A stretch of DNA of 64,000 nt from an uncultured Odoribacter sp. (GCA_944321165.1 CALUKE010000006.1:62001-126000), one strand, 5' to 3'; counted from the first letter of the stretch, positions 47,501 to 56,441 are shown. Numbers and translations: made by a program. The notes: a model not told the origin generated them from the letters alone.

Positions 47501-48086
47501 TGCTTTTTATCTGGCCGAACAGTTGCACCTGGATCTGATTCCGGTTGTTTTTCATGGTATCGGTCATGTGTTGCCCAAAACGGAACTGTTGTTGCGCAAA
47601 GGCTGTGTGACGGTGAAAATATTACCGCGAATTACTCCGGAAGAGGTGGCCTTCGGGGAGGGATATTCGGAACGGACTCGCTTGGTGCGGAAGTTCTTCC
47701 AGAAAGAATATGCCGCATTGGCAGAAGCGGAGGAGACGGTGCGTTATTTCATGCCAGCCGTGAAGGGAAGTTATATTTATAAAGGCCGTGAAGTGGAGCA
47801 GGAAGTTCGCCGATGTTTACGGCGAAAAACGGAAAATGAACGCTTGATTGCAGCCATACCGCCTCGGGCTCAGGTATTGATTGTCGGTTGCGGAGTGGGA
47901 GCTTTTGCTTTGTTATGTGCTTTGGTACGCAAGGATGTTCGTATTTTGGCTGTTGATGAAGATGAGGATAAAATAGCGATTGCGACCTGGTGCCGTTTAC
48001 GGCCGGAACGTTTACAATATAGAAAAGTCAGTTATTCGGAAATTCCGGAGATGGAATACAACCATTTAATAGATTTGAGATTATGA
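44559..48086 (+). CDS. Fusion of MMPL exporter, lysophospholipid acyltransferase and methyltransferase-like domain
   Basis: This is a 1175-residue three-part protein. Residues 1-840 form an RND/MMPL exporter with about 12 helices in two halves (AIGAGSVILGIAVDYSLHY and FIFGLGDDYTIFMVD in the conserved helices). Residues 850-1080 form a PlsC-type acyltransferase with NHQAHLD (from residue 897) and FPEGTRS (from residue 964). Residues 1105-1175 start a SAM-methyltransferase-like Rossmann fold (IVGCGVGAFALL, then an acidic LAVDEDED) but stop after about 70 residues, so methyl transfer is doubtful. The same three-part family is recurrent in Bacteroidetes. It should acylate and export the polyene product. 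It overlaps both neighbours by four bases. Confidence 0.88.
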   Translation: MIRFFLMIYDGLHRRRWLKTGIPLLLFIVLACLGSRIAMEEDIAGFLPDNPENERLNFVYKNMGIADKIFVRFSLTDTLGDETERLDRLMTGAELFAGKLDTLSPTGAIREIQYRVDVTGFLDVIRFLTENMPYFLEEEDYQRADSLIAAGNFEEVFAANRSLLLSLAGGAVKESILADPFHFFTPVLNRLKNFQLNEYYCLVDDYIFSTDTTHLMMFVTSAYGGSETAGNAVLAKVFEQAAASLPTGVQVDYFGAPLVAVANAERIKADAWQALLLSLLLIVALLGWFFRSLRPLLLVCVPVAFGAAFGLALLYLFKGTVSAIAIGAGSVILGIAVDYSLHYLIHLKHQPDPRMALRDIVNPMLTGNITTVGAFLSLLFISAVSMRDLGMFAAFSLVGTILFVLCFLPHWVKGKAGTQKNGWLERFVDFRLEEKRGWVWLVVVLTFFFSFYSDKVAFETDFQQINYMTPAQRQAFAELSAYTTLGEKSIYYVSEGNTLNAALREYEKRIPELDRLVREGNLVGCAGIGHFLLSDSLQKIRIERWERFKSTYGDRLLTLAETEGQKAGFRAGAFEAFEALWNQDFQVESIEYFQVLRETFLKEYIVQQGERTALVSILYVDPAKAQLIYERLGDQGHSFAFDAQRVAERMVNVLSEDFNLVFYVCGFLVLFFIWFAFGRMELTLIAFLPMTISWIWILGIMGLLDIRFNIVNIILATFIFGLGDDYTIFMVDGLIYEYARGKQMLASYKTSVTLSALTMFMGVGTLIGAAHPAMRSLAEVTVIGMACVVLIAFIVPPLIFRWLVEKKGQLRLRPVTCWNLSVTIYAFLIFLIGSSLLTLYGYVLLRWHRPTAARKLRYHEVLCNVSRWVVRHLPGVRSRLINESGEDFSRPGMIICNHQAHLDLMYVLMLSPKVVVLTNEWVWHCPFYGQIIRFADFYPVADGIERSVEHLGELVRQGYSIVVFPEGTRSEDCSIRRFHRGAFYLAEQLHLDLIPVVFHGIGHVLPKTELLLRKGCVTVKILPRITPEEVAFGEGYSERTRLVRKFFQKEYAALAEAEETVRYFMPAVKGSYIYKGREVEQEVRRCLRRKTENERLIAAIPPRAQVLIVGCGVGAFALLCALVRKDVRILAVDEDEDKIAIATWCRLRPERLQYRKVSYSEIPEMEYNHLIDLRL

Positions 48087-49573
48087 AATATGACATTGTG
48101 ATCATCGGAGGTGGTTTGGGCGGTTTACTCTGTGGTTATATATTGAGTAAGCACGGGCTGCAAGTCGTGGTTCTCGAAAAGAATACAGTTGTGGGGGGAT
48201 GCCTGCAATCTTTTCGGCGTCATGGCGTTCTGTTTGATACGGGGATGCATTATGTCGGCAGTCTGGAACCGGGGCAGGTGTTGTATCGTTTCTGGAAGTA
48301 TTTTTCTTTGCTCGGAGATGTTCGCCTGCGGAAATTGGATGAGCAGGCTTTCGATGTGATCTCCTATGGGGGGATGCGTTATCCGTCAGCGATGGGATAT
48401 TCCGGATTTCGGGAGCAGTTGGGTAGTTTCTTTCCGCATGAACGGCAAGCTTTGCAACAATATACGGAAGATTTGTATCGTTTGTCGGTCAGTTCGCCGA
48501 TTTCTCGTTTGGAAGAGGTCGAACAAATTTTGCCATTGGATGCCAAATATGTTAAAACCAGTGCCAGTGAATATATTGGGCACTTGACAGTAGATGCTGT
48601 CTTGCAGAATGTGTTAGCTGGCAATGTTCCTTTATATGCTGGAGAGAAAGGACGTACTCCTTTTTATGTCCATGCTTTACTGCATCATTCTTATATTCAG
48701 AGTGCATTTCGTATTGTGGGTGGCAGTCAGACGATTGCGGACAGCCTGGTGGCTTCCATCCGCCGGATGGGTGGAGAAGTCTGGAACGACAGTGAAGCTG
48801 TAAAATTTACCGGTAGTCTGGAAGGTGTGACGGGTGTACAGTTGAAGGATGGCCGTTATGTGGAAGGAAAACGTTTTATCTCGGCCATCCATCCGCAAGT
48901 GATGGTGGAGATGTTGAACGAAGATATGGTCAAGCGCTCTTATTGCCGGCGTATGCGTCATCTGGAAAATACAGTGGCTGGATTTACAGTCTATCTGGCT
49001 TTTAAAAAAGGAAAAGTACCTTATTACAACAGTAATTTTTTCCATTATGCGGTACCGGATGTGTGGAGTTGTGCCGAGTATACAAAGGACGATTGGCCTC
49101 GGGGGTATTTGTATATGCACCAGGCTCCTGCAGATGGAGGAGCATACAGTGAAAGTGCACAGATTATTTCGTATATGCGCTATGATGAGGTACGGGCATG
49201 GGCTGGAACGATGGTGGAAAGACGGGGGGAGATTTATCGGGCTTTTAAGCGGGAACGGGCGGAACGATTGATCGAGGCTTTGAATCGGGAATTTCCAGGT
49301 ATCAAGGAGCAAATAGAATTTTATCAGGTGTCGACCCCCTTGACATACCAGGATTATACGGGAACGGTAGAGGGGGCGATGTACGGTATTGCCCGGGATG
49401 TGAACAATTCGATGCAGTCGGTGGTATCGGTGAGGACTTATTTGCCTAATTTGTATATGACGGGACAGAATACAAATTCACACGGCATGTTGGGGGTTAC
49501 GAATGGAGCGATGCTGACTTGTGGCGAACTGATAGGAATTAATACGATTATTAAGGCTATAAATAACGCTTGA
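48083..49573 (+). CDS. CrtI/phytoene-desaturase-like FAD oxidoreductase 1
   Basis: This is a 496-residue enzyme with the FAD-binding start DIVIIGGGLGGLLCGYIL, the LEKNTVVGGCLQSF segment and the C-terminal FAD motif MTGQNTNSHGMLGV. It belongs with carotenoid desaturases, isomerases and retinol saturases, which act on conjugated chains. In this cluster it might isomerise, desaturate or oxidise the polyene. The next gene is a clear paralogue, and the two begin with overlapping codons. Such genes are not part of the E. coli aryl polyene set. Confidence 0.82.
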   Translation: MKYDIVIIGGGLGGLLCGYILSKHGLQVVVLEKNTVVGGCLQSFRRHGVLFDTGMHYVGSLEPGQVLYRFWKYFSLLGDVRLRKLDEQAFDVISYGGMRYPSAMGYSGFREQLGSFFPHERQALQQYTEDLYRLSVSSPISRLEEVEQILPLDAKYVKTSASEYIGHLTVDAVLQNVLAGNVPLYAGEKGRTPFYVHALLHHSYIQSAFRIVGGSQTIADSLVASIRRMGGEVWNDSEAVKFTGSLEGVTGVQLKDGRYVEGKRFISAIHPQVMVEMLNEDMVKRSYCRRMRHLENTVAGFTVYLAFKKGKVPYYNSNFFHYAVPDVWSCAEYTKDDWPRGYLYMHQAPADGGAYSESAQIISYMRYDEVRAWAGTMVERRGEIYRAFKRERAERLIEALNREFPGIKEQIEFYQVSTPLTYQDYTGTVEGAMYGIARDVNNSMQSVVSVRTYLPNLYMTGQNTNSHGMLGVTNGAMLTCGELIGINTIIKAINNA

Positions 49574-49575
49574 AA

Positions 49576-51093
49576 ATGGAAAAATCGGTTGTTATTATTG
49601 GAGGAGGACTTGGTGGATTGTGTACTGCCTGTCTGCTTTGTAAGGAGGGGTATCGGGTGACGGTGTTGGAAAGGCATTACGCAGCGGGAGGAGGACTTCA
49701 TTCTTTTAAACGGAATGGGTTGAGTTATGATACTGGAATTCATTATATTAGTGGTTTTCAGCCCGATGGGGTGTTGCGGAAATTTTATACCTATTTAGGT
49801 ATTTTTGATCGCTTGAAAATAAAGCCTTTGGATCAAGGAGCGTTTGATATTATATGTGTAAAAGAGGATAACCGACAATATCCCATAGGGATGGGTAAAG
49901 AACGGTTTATCGAGCAGTGGGGACATTTTTTCCCTGCGGAAAAAGAAAATATTCGCCGTTATGTAGAAGATCTGTATGCGATTGCGGATAAATTTTATTT
50001 ATGTAATTTGCGTCATCCAGATACCAGTATGCAGGATCTCTTTGCGGATGAAAAGATTACACTTCCAATAGGGGAATACATAGCCTGTTATATAAAGGAT
50101 GAACGTTTGAGAAATCTGTTGGCTTGGAATAACGCGTTGTATGCGGGAAATAAAGAAACTTCTCCGATTTATGTACATGCGATTATCTCTCGCCTCTTCA
50201 TAGAGGGTGCCTCCCGTTTTGTCGGGGGAAGCCAGCAACTGGCGGATGCTATGTGCGATCTGATCCGGGAACATGGCGGAGAAGTGATTTGTGGGGACGG
50301 GGTGAAAGAAATCGTCGCTGAAAATAGGGAGGTGAAATATGTGCTTACTGAAAAAGGACGACGTTATGAAGCAGAAACCTATATTTCTTCTTTACACCCG
50401 GCTAATACCTTGAGTATGATCGATCCTTCACAATTGACTCAGGCATATCGTAATCGAATGTTTACAATGCCCAATACCTATTCGGCTTTTATTGTTTTTA
50501 TACAGATGAAAAAGAATTCTTTCCCTTATTTGAATAGCAATATTTATTGTACGGATCGATATGATCAGATTTGGGAAGTAGGAAATTATCAACCGGAGGA
50601 GTGGCCGACGGGAATGATGGTGATGACACCACCGGAATCGGAAGGTGAGGAAAAATATGCCGAAAAGGTGATCGTCAATTGCCTGATGAATTTCGAGGAT
50701 GTTCGGGTTTGGGAAAATACGCGGGTGGGGCATCGGGGAGAGGCTTATGAGCAATTTAAACAGAGATGCCAGGAAAGGGTATTGGAAAAGTTGGAGGTTT
50801 ATTTTCCCGGATTCCGGGCGAATATGGAGAGTTGTTTCAGTGCGACTCCTTTGACCATTCGAGATTATACCGGATCCAAGGACGGGTCTTTATATGGTTA
50901 TGCCAAAAATTGCCAGAGCATGGTGCAATCCCATATTTCACCTTTTACAAAAGTGCGCAATCTTTTGTTGACGGGACAGAATATCAATTTGCATGGTATC
51001 TTAGGAGTTCCCTTGAATGCCATGATTACTGTTGCGGCAATGTTGGGAAGAATTGAACCTTTGATTGAAAAAATGAATAAAACAGAACAGTAA
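49576..51093 (+). CDS. CrtI/phytoene-desaturase-like FAD oxidoreductase 2
   Basis: This is a 505-residue enzyme from ATG 49576; a TTG two codons upstream overlaps the previous stop. FAD motifs are SVVIIGGGLGGLCTACLL, then GGGLHSFKRNG, and LTGQNINLHGILGV at the end. It matches its neighbour along the whole length (for example DTGIHYI against DTGMHYV, and IRDYTGS against YQDYTGT), so the pair arose by duplication. It may act on the same chain at another position, or the pair may work as a heterodimer. It lies eight bases before the ligase gene. Confidence 0.82.
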   Translation: MEKSVVIIGGGLGGLCTACLLCKEGYRVTVLERHYAAGGGLHSFKRNGLSYDTGIHYISGFQPDGVLRKFYTYLGIFDRLKIKPLDQGAFDIICVKEDNRQYPIGMGKERFIEQWGHFFPAEKENIRRYVEDLYAIADKFYLCNLRHPDTSMQDLFADEKITLPIGEYIACYIKDERLRNLLAWNNALYAGNKETSPIYVHAIISRLFIEGASRFVGGSQQLADAMCDLIREHGGEVICGDGVKEIVAENREVKYVLTEKGRRYEAETYISSLHPANTLSMIDPSQLTQAYRNRMFTMPNTYSAFIVFIQMKKNSFPYLNSNIYCTDRYDQIWEVGNYQPEEWPTGMMVMTPPESEGEEKYAEKVIVNCLMNFEDVRVWENTRVGHRGEAYEQFKQRCQERVLEKLEVYFPGFRANMESCFSATPLTIRDYTGSKDGSLYGYAKNCQSMVQSHISPFTKVRNLLLTGQNINLHGILGVPLNAMITVAAMLGRIEPLIEKMNKTEQ

Positions 51094-51100
51094 TAAATAT

Positions 51101-52471
51101 ATGGATATGGAATTTAGCCGTTACTGTCAGGGAGATCGAATTGTGAAGATGGAGAAAAAGAATATAAATATGCTGGTACCTGAAATAGAAACTCAACCAT
51201 TGGACGTCATAAAGCGTTATCAGGAAGGACGTTTACGTGAGGTCTTGGAATATTTGCAGGCTCGTTCACCGTATTATCAGCGGTTGTTCGGAGAACATAA
51301 AATACAGGTGGAAAAAATCCGAACACTGGAGGATTTGCGCTATATCCCTTTGACCGGGAAGCAGGAGCTGCAGTTGTTCAATTCGGATTTTGTCTGTGTG
51401 CCCCGGGAAAAGATTGTGGATTATATCACGACTTCGGGTACTTTGGGGGATCCGGTGACTTTTGCCATGAGCGACCGGGATTTAGACCGTTTGGCTTATA
51501 ACGAGGCGATTTCTTTTGCCTGTGCCGGTGGGCGTCCGGGAAATATATTTCAGTTGATGACCACCATCGACAAGCGTTTTATGGCCGGATTGGCTTATTT
51601 TCTGGGAATTCGCCGGTTGGGAGGAAGTATTATCCGGGTCGGCAACGGCATCCCGGAATTGCAGTGGGATACGATTCGGCGCATCCAGCCCGATACGATT
51701 ATCTGTGTGCCTTCGTTTATCATGAAGATTATCCGTTATGCCGAGGAACATGGAATCGATTACCGTCGTTCGAGCATTCGAAAAGCGGTTTGCATCGGAG
51801 AAAATCTTCGGGAACAGGATTTTTCTTTGAATCTGCTGGGACAGAAGATCAAAGAAAAATGGGATATCCAGTTGTATTCTACGTACGCATCGACCGAGAT
51901 GGCGACGACATTTACCGAATGCGATTGCGGTCGGGGAGGTCATCACCATCCGGAACTGATCATTACGGAGTTGCTCGATGATAACGGCGAACCGGTTCGG
52001 GAAGGAGAAGCCGGAGAATTGACGATCACGACCCTGGGCGTGGAAGCCATGCCCTTGTTGCGTTTCCGTACGGGCGATATTGCCCGTTTCCATACGGAAC
52101 CCTGTGACTGCGGGCGTACGACCCTGCGTATCAGTCCGATCATTGGACGGCGAAATCAGATGGTGAAATACAAAGGTACCACCCTTTATCCGGCGGCGAT
52201 CTTCGATGTCCTGGACAACGTGGATTATGTCGAGAATTATTTGGTAGAGGTTTCTACCGATGATTGCGGAAATGATGCTATCAAAGTCAGTGTCGGGTGT
52301 CTCCGGCATCGGGGAGAGGATACCATTAAGGAACTGAAGGACCGTTTCCGGGCCCGTTTGCGGGTGGCTCCGGAGGTCGTTTTTGCGAATGTGGAGGAGA
52401 TCCGGAAAATTCAGTTGCCGGATATCAACCGTAAACCGATGAAATTTATAGATAAGCGGAAAAAAAATTGA
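51101..52471 (+). CDS. PaaK-like adenylating enzyme (acyl-CoA or acyl-ACP ligase)
   Basis: This is a 456-residue member of the phenylacetate-CoA ligase branch of the ANL superfamily. The P-loop-like TTSGTLGDPVTF binds ATP. The block YSTYASTEMATTF is the adenylate motif, and the RTGDIARF hinge is present. Cysteines in ECDCGRGG and PCDCGR form the zinc site seen in some PaaK relatives. It should activate an aryl acid. The lyase upstream suggests p-coumarate as substrate, to be loaded on CoA or ACP as the starter. The start may also be a later Met at residue 17 or 24. Confidence 0.85.
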   Translation: MDMEFSRYCQGDRIVKMEKKNINMLVPEIETQPLDVIKRYQEGRLREVLEYLQARSPYYQRLFGEHKIQVEKIRTLEDLRYIPLTGKQELQLFNSDFVCVPREKIVDYITTSGTLGDPVTFAMSDRDLDRLAYNEAISFACAGGRPGNIFQLMTTIDKRFMAGLAYFLGIRRLGGSIIRVGNGIPELQWDTIRRIQPDTIICVPSFIMKIIRYAEEHGIDYRRSSIRKAVCIGENLREQDFSLNLLGQKIKEKWDIQLYSTYASTEMATTFTECDCGRGGHHHPELIITELLDDNGEPVREGEAGELTITTLGVEAMPLLRFRTGDIARFHTEPCDCGRTTLRISPIIGRRNQMVKYKGTTLYPAAIFDVLDNVDYVENYLVEVSTDDCGNDAIKVSVGCLRHRGEDTIKELKDRFRARLRVAPEVVFANVEEIRKIQLPDINRKPMKFIDKRKKN

Positions 52472-52483
52472 AAAAGTTATTTT

Positions 52484-53614
52484 ATGGAAGAGCAAATGTA
52501 TGACGATTTACGTCCTTACCGGGACGAGGAGATTCCGGCTGCCATGCATCGGATTGCAGATCATCCCTCTTTTCAGTCTCTGTGCGCTTATCTTTATCCG
52601 GGAGTACCGTTGGCGGCGGTACAGCAGCAATTCCGGAATATCCGCACGGTTCGGCAGTTCCAGTTGGAAATCATGGATAAGGCTATTCAGACGATTGTGA
52701 CGAAATCGATGCGGGGATTTACCTGTCATGGATTGGAACGTCTCGATCCGGAAAAACGCTATTTGTTTGTTTCCAATCACCGGGATATCCTTTTGGATTC
52801 TGCCTTGCTGCAAATTGCCCTGGTTGCCCGGGGAATGCCGACGACGGAAATTACTTTCGGCAGCAATCTGATGCAGGGACAACTGGTGATCGATATCGGT
52901 AAGTCCAACAAAATGTTCAAGGTGATCCGAGGCGGAAATCCGCGGGATTTTTATCACCATTCCGTGCATCTTTCCCATTATATCCGCCATACTTTGCTGG
53001 AGAAAAAGGAATCGGTCTGGATTGCTCAGCGCAATGGCCGGACAAAGGACGGACACGATGCAACGGATCAGGGACTGGTGAAGATGTTTTCCTTGAGCGG
53101 AGGTCCGGATGTCCTGGAGGGGTTGGCACAACTGAATATTGTTCCGGTAGCGATTTCCTATCAATATGAGACTTGCGATAACCTGAAGGCCCGGGAGCTG
53201 TATCTTTCCCGGGAACAGAAATACATCAAGGCTCCGGGCGAAGATCTGCACAGCATTCTTGCCGGGGTGACGGAAGAAAAAGGATTTGTCCACATGGAGG
53301 TAATGCCTCCGCTGGAAAGGACGGAGCTTGCCCGCTTCCGGCAGCTGGAAAAAAATGAAGTGATCACGGCCATTGCCCGTCTGATCGATCAGCGTATTTA
53401 TCAGGGATTCCGCTTGTGGAATACCAATTACATCGCCTGGGACATGTTGTACCACACCTTTGACTATGCCGATCGCTATACTTCCGAGGAATACCGTGCT
53501 TTTGCCGCCCGGATGCACGAGCGGATCGGCTGTTTCGAGGGAAATCAGATCGAATTGATGGATCTTTTTCTGAAAATATACGCCAATCCGGTGGGTGATC
53601 ATAAACCGGATTGA
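52484..53614 (+). CDS. Glycerol-3-phosphate/1-acylglycerol-phosphate acyltransferase-like
   Basis: This is a 376-residue acyltransferase with SNHRDILLDS (the NHxxxxD motif), then WIAQRNGRTKDG in the place of the PlsB EGGRSRTG block. No membrane anchor is evident. It is the last rightward gene before recG and 12 bases after the ligase. It may belong to the polyene cluster, attaching the chain to a glycerol lipid, or be a housekeeping phospholipid gene. The sequence does not decide between these. Confidence 0.78.
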   Translation: MEEQMYDDLRPYRDEEIPAAMHRIADHPSFQSLCAYLYPGVPLAAVQQQFRNIRTVRQFQLEIMDKAIQTIVTKSMRGFTCHGLERLDPEKRYLFVSNHRDILLDSALLQIALVARGMPTTEITFGSNLMQGQLVIDIGKSNKMFKVIRGGNPRDFYHHSVHLSHYIRHTLLEKKESVWIAQRNGRTKDGHDATDQGLVKMFSLSGGPDVLEGLAQLNIVPVAISYQYETCDNLKARELYLSREQKYIKAPGEDLHSILAGVTEEKGFVHMEVMPPLERTELARFRQLEKNEVITAIARLIDQRIYQGFRLWNTNYIAWDMLYHTFDYADRYTSEEYRAFAARMHERIGCFEGNQIELMDLFLKIYANPVGDHKPD

Positions 53615-53621
53615 GGACGGA

Positions 53622-55721
53622 TTATGAGATATACCTCCAGGTAATCCGTGTTTTGAACAAGCGTTTGATCTGGATGGCGAAAAGTTGGTTTTCGGCTTTG
53701 AGCAGATCGGGATCATCGGCCAGGATGTCGTTGGCAATGCGGCTGGCTTCGTTGAGAATCAGGGCATCTTTCCCCAGGTTGGCAATTTTCAGACTGCAGG
53801 TCAGGCCGCTTTGCTGGGTGCCTTCGATATCGCCGGGACCGCGCAGTTTCAGGTCCGCTTCTGCAATCTCGAAACCGTCATTGGTGGCAGTCATGGTATC
53901 GATGCGTTTGCGGGAGTCGTTGGAGATTTTATAGGAGGTCATCAGAATGCAGTAGGATTGCTCGGCTCCCCGTCCGACACGTCCCCGCAGCTGGTGGAGC
54001 TGGGAGAGCCCGAAACGTTCGGCGCTTTCGATGACCATGATGGAGGCATTGGGGACATTGACCCCTACTTCGATGACTGTGGTGGAGACCAGAATCTTGG
54101 TTTCTGCCGAAACAAAACGCCGCATCTCGGCTTCTTTTTCTGCCGGCTTGAGCTGTCCGTGGACCATGCCCACGGGGTAGCCTTTGGGCAGGAAATATTG
54201 GTTGATTTGTTCGAATCCTTCCTCCAGGTTGCGAAAATCCATTTTTTCCGATTCGCGGATCAGGGGATAGACCACATAGGCCTGATGTCCTTTGGCCAGT
54301 TCTTTTTCGATGAACTGGAATACCTCCAGCCGTTTTTTGTCGAAGGCATGCAGGGTGGTAACCGGTTTCCGGCCGGGGGGCAGTTCATCGATGACAGAAA
54401 CGTCGAGGTCGCCGTACAGGGTCATGGCCAGTGTTCGGGGAATCGGGGTGGCGGTCATGACCAGTACGTGAGGCGGAATGCTGTTTTTTTGCCATAATTT
54501 GGCCCGTTGGGCAACGCCGAAACGGTGTTGTTCGTCGATGATCACCAGACCGATGTTTTGAAAAGCAACCACATCTTCAAGCAGGGCATGCGTGCCGATG
54601 AGGATTTGCAGACTTCCTTCCCGGAGGCCCCGATGGATCTCTTCCCGTTCGCTTTTTTTTGTCGAACCGGTCAGCAGGGCAACGGTGATATTCATGTTTG
54701 CCAGCAGTTGCCGGATAGTTTCGTAGTGCTGGGCGGCCAGAATTTCGGTGGGAGCCATGAGGCAGGTCTGGTAGCAGTTGTCCAGCGCCATGAGCATGCA
54801 CATCACCGCCACCAGGGTTTTCCCGCTGCCGACATCTCCCTGTAACAGACGGTTCATCTGCTTGCCGCTGCCGCAATCCTGACGGATTTCCCGGATGACC
54901 CGTTTTTGGGCGGCAGTCAACTCAAAGGGCAGGTATTGATGATAGAACGTTTGAAAATAGGTACCGATGCTTGTAAAGGGATGTCCTTTGAAGTAAGTTT
55001 TTCGCTTGTATTTGATTTTCAGTATGTTTAACTGAATGTAGAACAACTCTTCGAATTTCAGCCGATATTGAGCCTTGTGCAGCATATCCGGGTTCTCCGG
55101 GAAATGAATGTTGTACAGCGCCTCGTGCAGAAACAGGAGTTTGTGTCGTTGAATGAACCAGGCCGGCAGGGTTTCGGAAATCTTACCCTGGATGGTTTTG
55201 AAAATGGTTGCTTGAATTTTGCCGATGGCTTTGGAATTCAAAAAGGATTTTTTCATCTTCTCCGTGGTGGGATAGATGGCCTGAAAGCCGACCAGCAACG
55301 GTGACGCTTTGTCGAAAGGATCGATTTCCGGGTGGACGATGTTCAGTTTGTGGTTGAATTCGGACGGCTGCCCGAAAATCAGGTATTCCCTGGCCGGATC
55401 GATTTGACTGGAGAGATACTTGAATCCTTTGAACCAGACCAGTTCCAGGGTGCCTGTGTCGTCGTAGGCGATGGCGGTCATGCGCAGGCTTTTTCCCTGG
55501 CCGACACTTCGCAGATCCCGGATTTTTGCCTTGATCTGTATATAGGGAAGCTGGCTGTTCAGGGCGGCGATGGTGTAGATTTTACTGCGGTCGACGTATT
55601 TGAACGGGACATGATAGAGCATGTCCTCGTAACTTTGTACCTGGAGTTCTTCGTATAACACGGCCGCTTTTTTATCGCCGACACCGGGTAGGAATTTTAT
55701 GTTTAAACCTGCAAGTTCCAC
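53622..55721 (-). CDS. recG: ATP-dependent DNA helicase RecG
   Basis: This is a 699-residue helicase that remodels stalled forks and Holliday junctions. An N-terminal wedge/OB domain (residues 60-160) precedes the helicase core. The motifs are GDVGSGKTLVA (Walker A), DEQHRFG (DEXH box), MTATPIPRTLA (motif III) and QLRGRVGRG (motif VI). The length is normal. It converges on the end of the polyene cluster with a 7-base gap and no visible terminator. Confidence 0.96.
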   Translation of the reverse strand: MELAGLNIKFLPGVGDKKAAVLYEELQVQSYEDMLYHVPFKYVDRSKIYTIAALNSQLPYIQIKAKIRDLRSVGQGKSLRMTAIAYDDTGTLELVWFKGFKYLSSQIDPAREYLIFGQPSEFNHKLNIVHPEIDPFDKASPLLVGFQAIYPTTEKMKKSFLNSKAIGKIQATIFKTIQGKISETLPAWFIQRHKLLFLHEALYNIHFPENPDMLHKAQYRLKFEELFYIQLNILKIKYKRKTYFKGHPFTSIGTYFQTFYHQYLPFELTAAQKRVIREIRQDCGSGKQMNRLLQGDVGSGKTLVAVMCMLMALDNCYQTCLMAPTEILAAQHYETIRQLLANMNITVALLTGSTKKSEREEIHRGLREGSLQILIGTHALLEDVVAFQNIGLVIIDEQHRFGVAQRAKLWQKNSIPPHVLVMTATPIPRTLAMTLYGDLDVSVIDELPPGRKPVTTLHAFDKKRLEVFQFIEKELAKGHQAYVVYPLIRESEKMDFRNLEEGFEQINQYFLPKGYPVGMVHGQLKPAEKEAEMRRFVSAETKILVSTTVIEVGVNVPNASIMVIESAERFGLSQLHQLRGRVGRGAEQSYCILMTSYKISNDSRKRIDTMTATNDGFEIAEADLKLRGPGDIEGTQQSGLTCSLKIANLGKDALILNEASRIANDILADDPDLLKAENQLFAIQIKRLFKTRITWRYIS

Positions 55722-55770
55722 CGATTGTTTTGTAAAATAAACGGGTCGGAGAAAAACGGTCCGACCGTTT

Positions 55771-55778
55771 CAAAGTTA
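55771..55778 (-). promoter_or_regulatory. -7-like element upstream of recG
   Basis: On the minus strand TAACTTTG matches TAnnTTTG, about 50 bases before the recG start. No clear upstream TTTG is seen at 19 bases. Confidence 0.5.
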
Positions 55779-55821
55779 CGACCTTTTTCAGGAGTCTGAA
55801 AATGAATTTGGAAAAAATCAT

Positions 55822-55829
55822 TACTTTTG
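55822..55829 (+). promoter_or_regulatory. -7-like element upstream of the methyltransferase-like gene
   Basis: TACTTTTG matches TAnnTTTG about 50 bases before the start at 55878. This region between the two divergent genes is only about 155 bases. Confidence 0.5.
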
Positions 55830-55877
55830 TCGGGGGAGTTTGGAGATACTCCTGAAAAATTGTAACAGGCTTCGGAA

Positions 55878-56441
55878 ATGGGTTATCTGAAAGAACGAAT
55901 AAAACATGCGGTCAGATTCCGGCACAAACGGGGATACGGGGTGCATTCACCCTTTATGTTCAATTTGATTCTCAATGTCATTCGCGACCGGGAAAAGCAG
56001 TTTCAGTATCCGGAAAAATTGGAACGGGAAGACCGTTTGAATCACCGGGAACGGAAGATTTTTCGGCTGTTGTCCCGTTTGGTCCGCTATCTGGAGGTCC
56101 GGAAAATGCTCTGTTTGGGAAAAAATGCCGAGATGCTGTGCCATTATCTGCAGGAAGTCTGTGAGGCGGAGATTCTGGTGAATCGGATCGATGGTCTGTC
56201 GGAAGCCGATTTCATTTATATCGGTCGTCAGTTTCCGGGGACGGAAATATTGTCAGTGCTGCGATTGCCGGAACATTTGCCGGTATGTATCGTGGTGGCC
56301 GATATCCATAAAAAGGGAATACAGGCTCGTTTGTGGCATCAGTGGCAGGAACGGGCCACCGTGTCGGTGGATATGATGTGGTATGGCATTTTGTTTTTCA
56401 ACGATCGGATACAAAAAGGCCGTTACAATTTGATTATATGA
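55878..56441 (+). CDS. Degenerate methyltransferase-like protein
   Basis: This is a 187-residue protein. Its start (FRHKRGYGVHSPFMFNLI) matches the N-terminus of a Bacteroidetes family of class I methyltransferase-like proteins that share a GxHSPF motif. A Rossmann-like MLCLGKNAEMLC follows, but the glycine-rich SAM loop (GxGxG) is not present. It is probably a non-catalytic or much altered member. It lies 20 bases before the PduO-type gene and is likely co-transcribed. The function is unknown. Confidence 0.6.
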   Translation: MGYLKERIKHAVRFRHKRGYGVHSPFMFNLILNVIRDREKQFQYPEKLEREDRLNHRERKIFRLLSRLVRYLEVRKMLCLGKNAEMLCHYLQEVCEAEILVNRIDGLSEADFIYIGRQFPGTEILSVLRLPEHLPVCIVVADIHKKGIQARLWHQWQERATVSVDMMWYGILFFNDRIQKGRYNLII

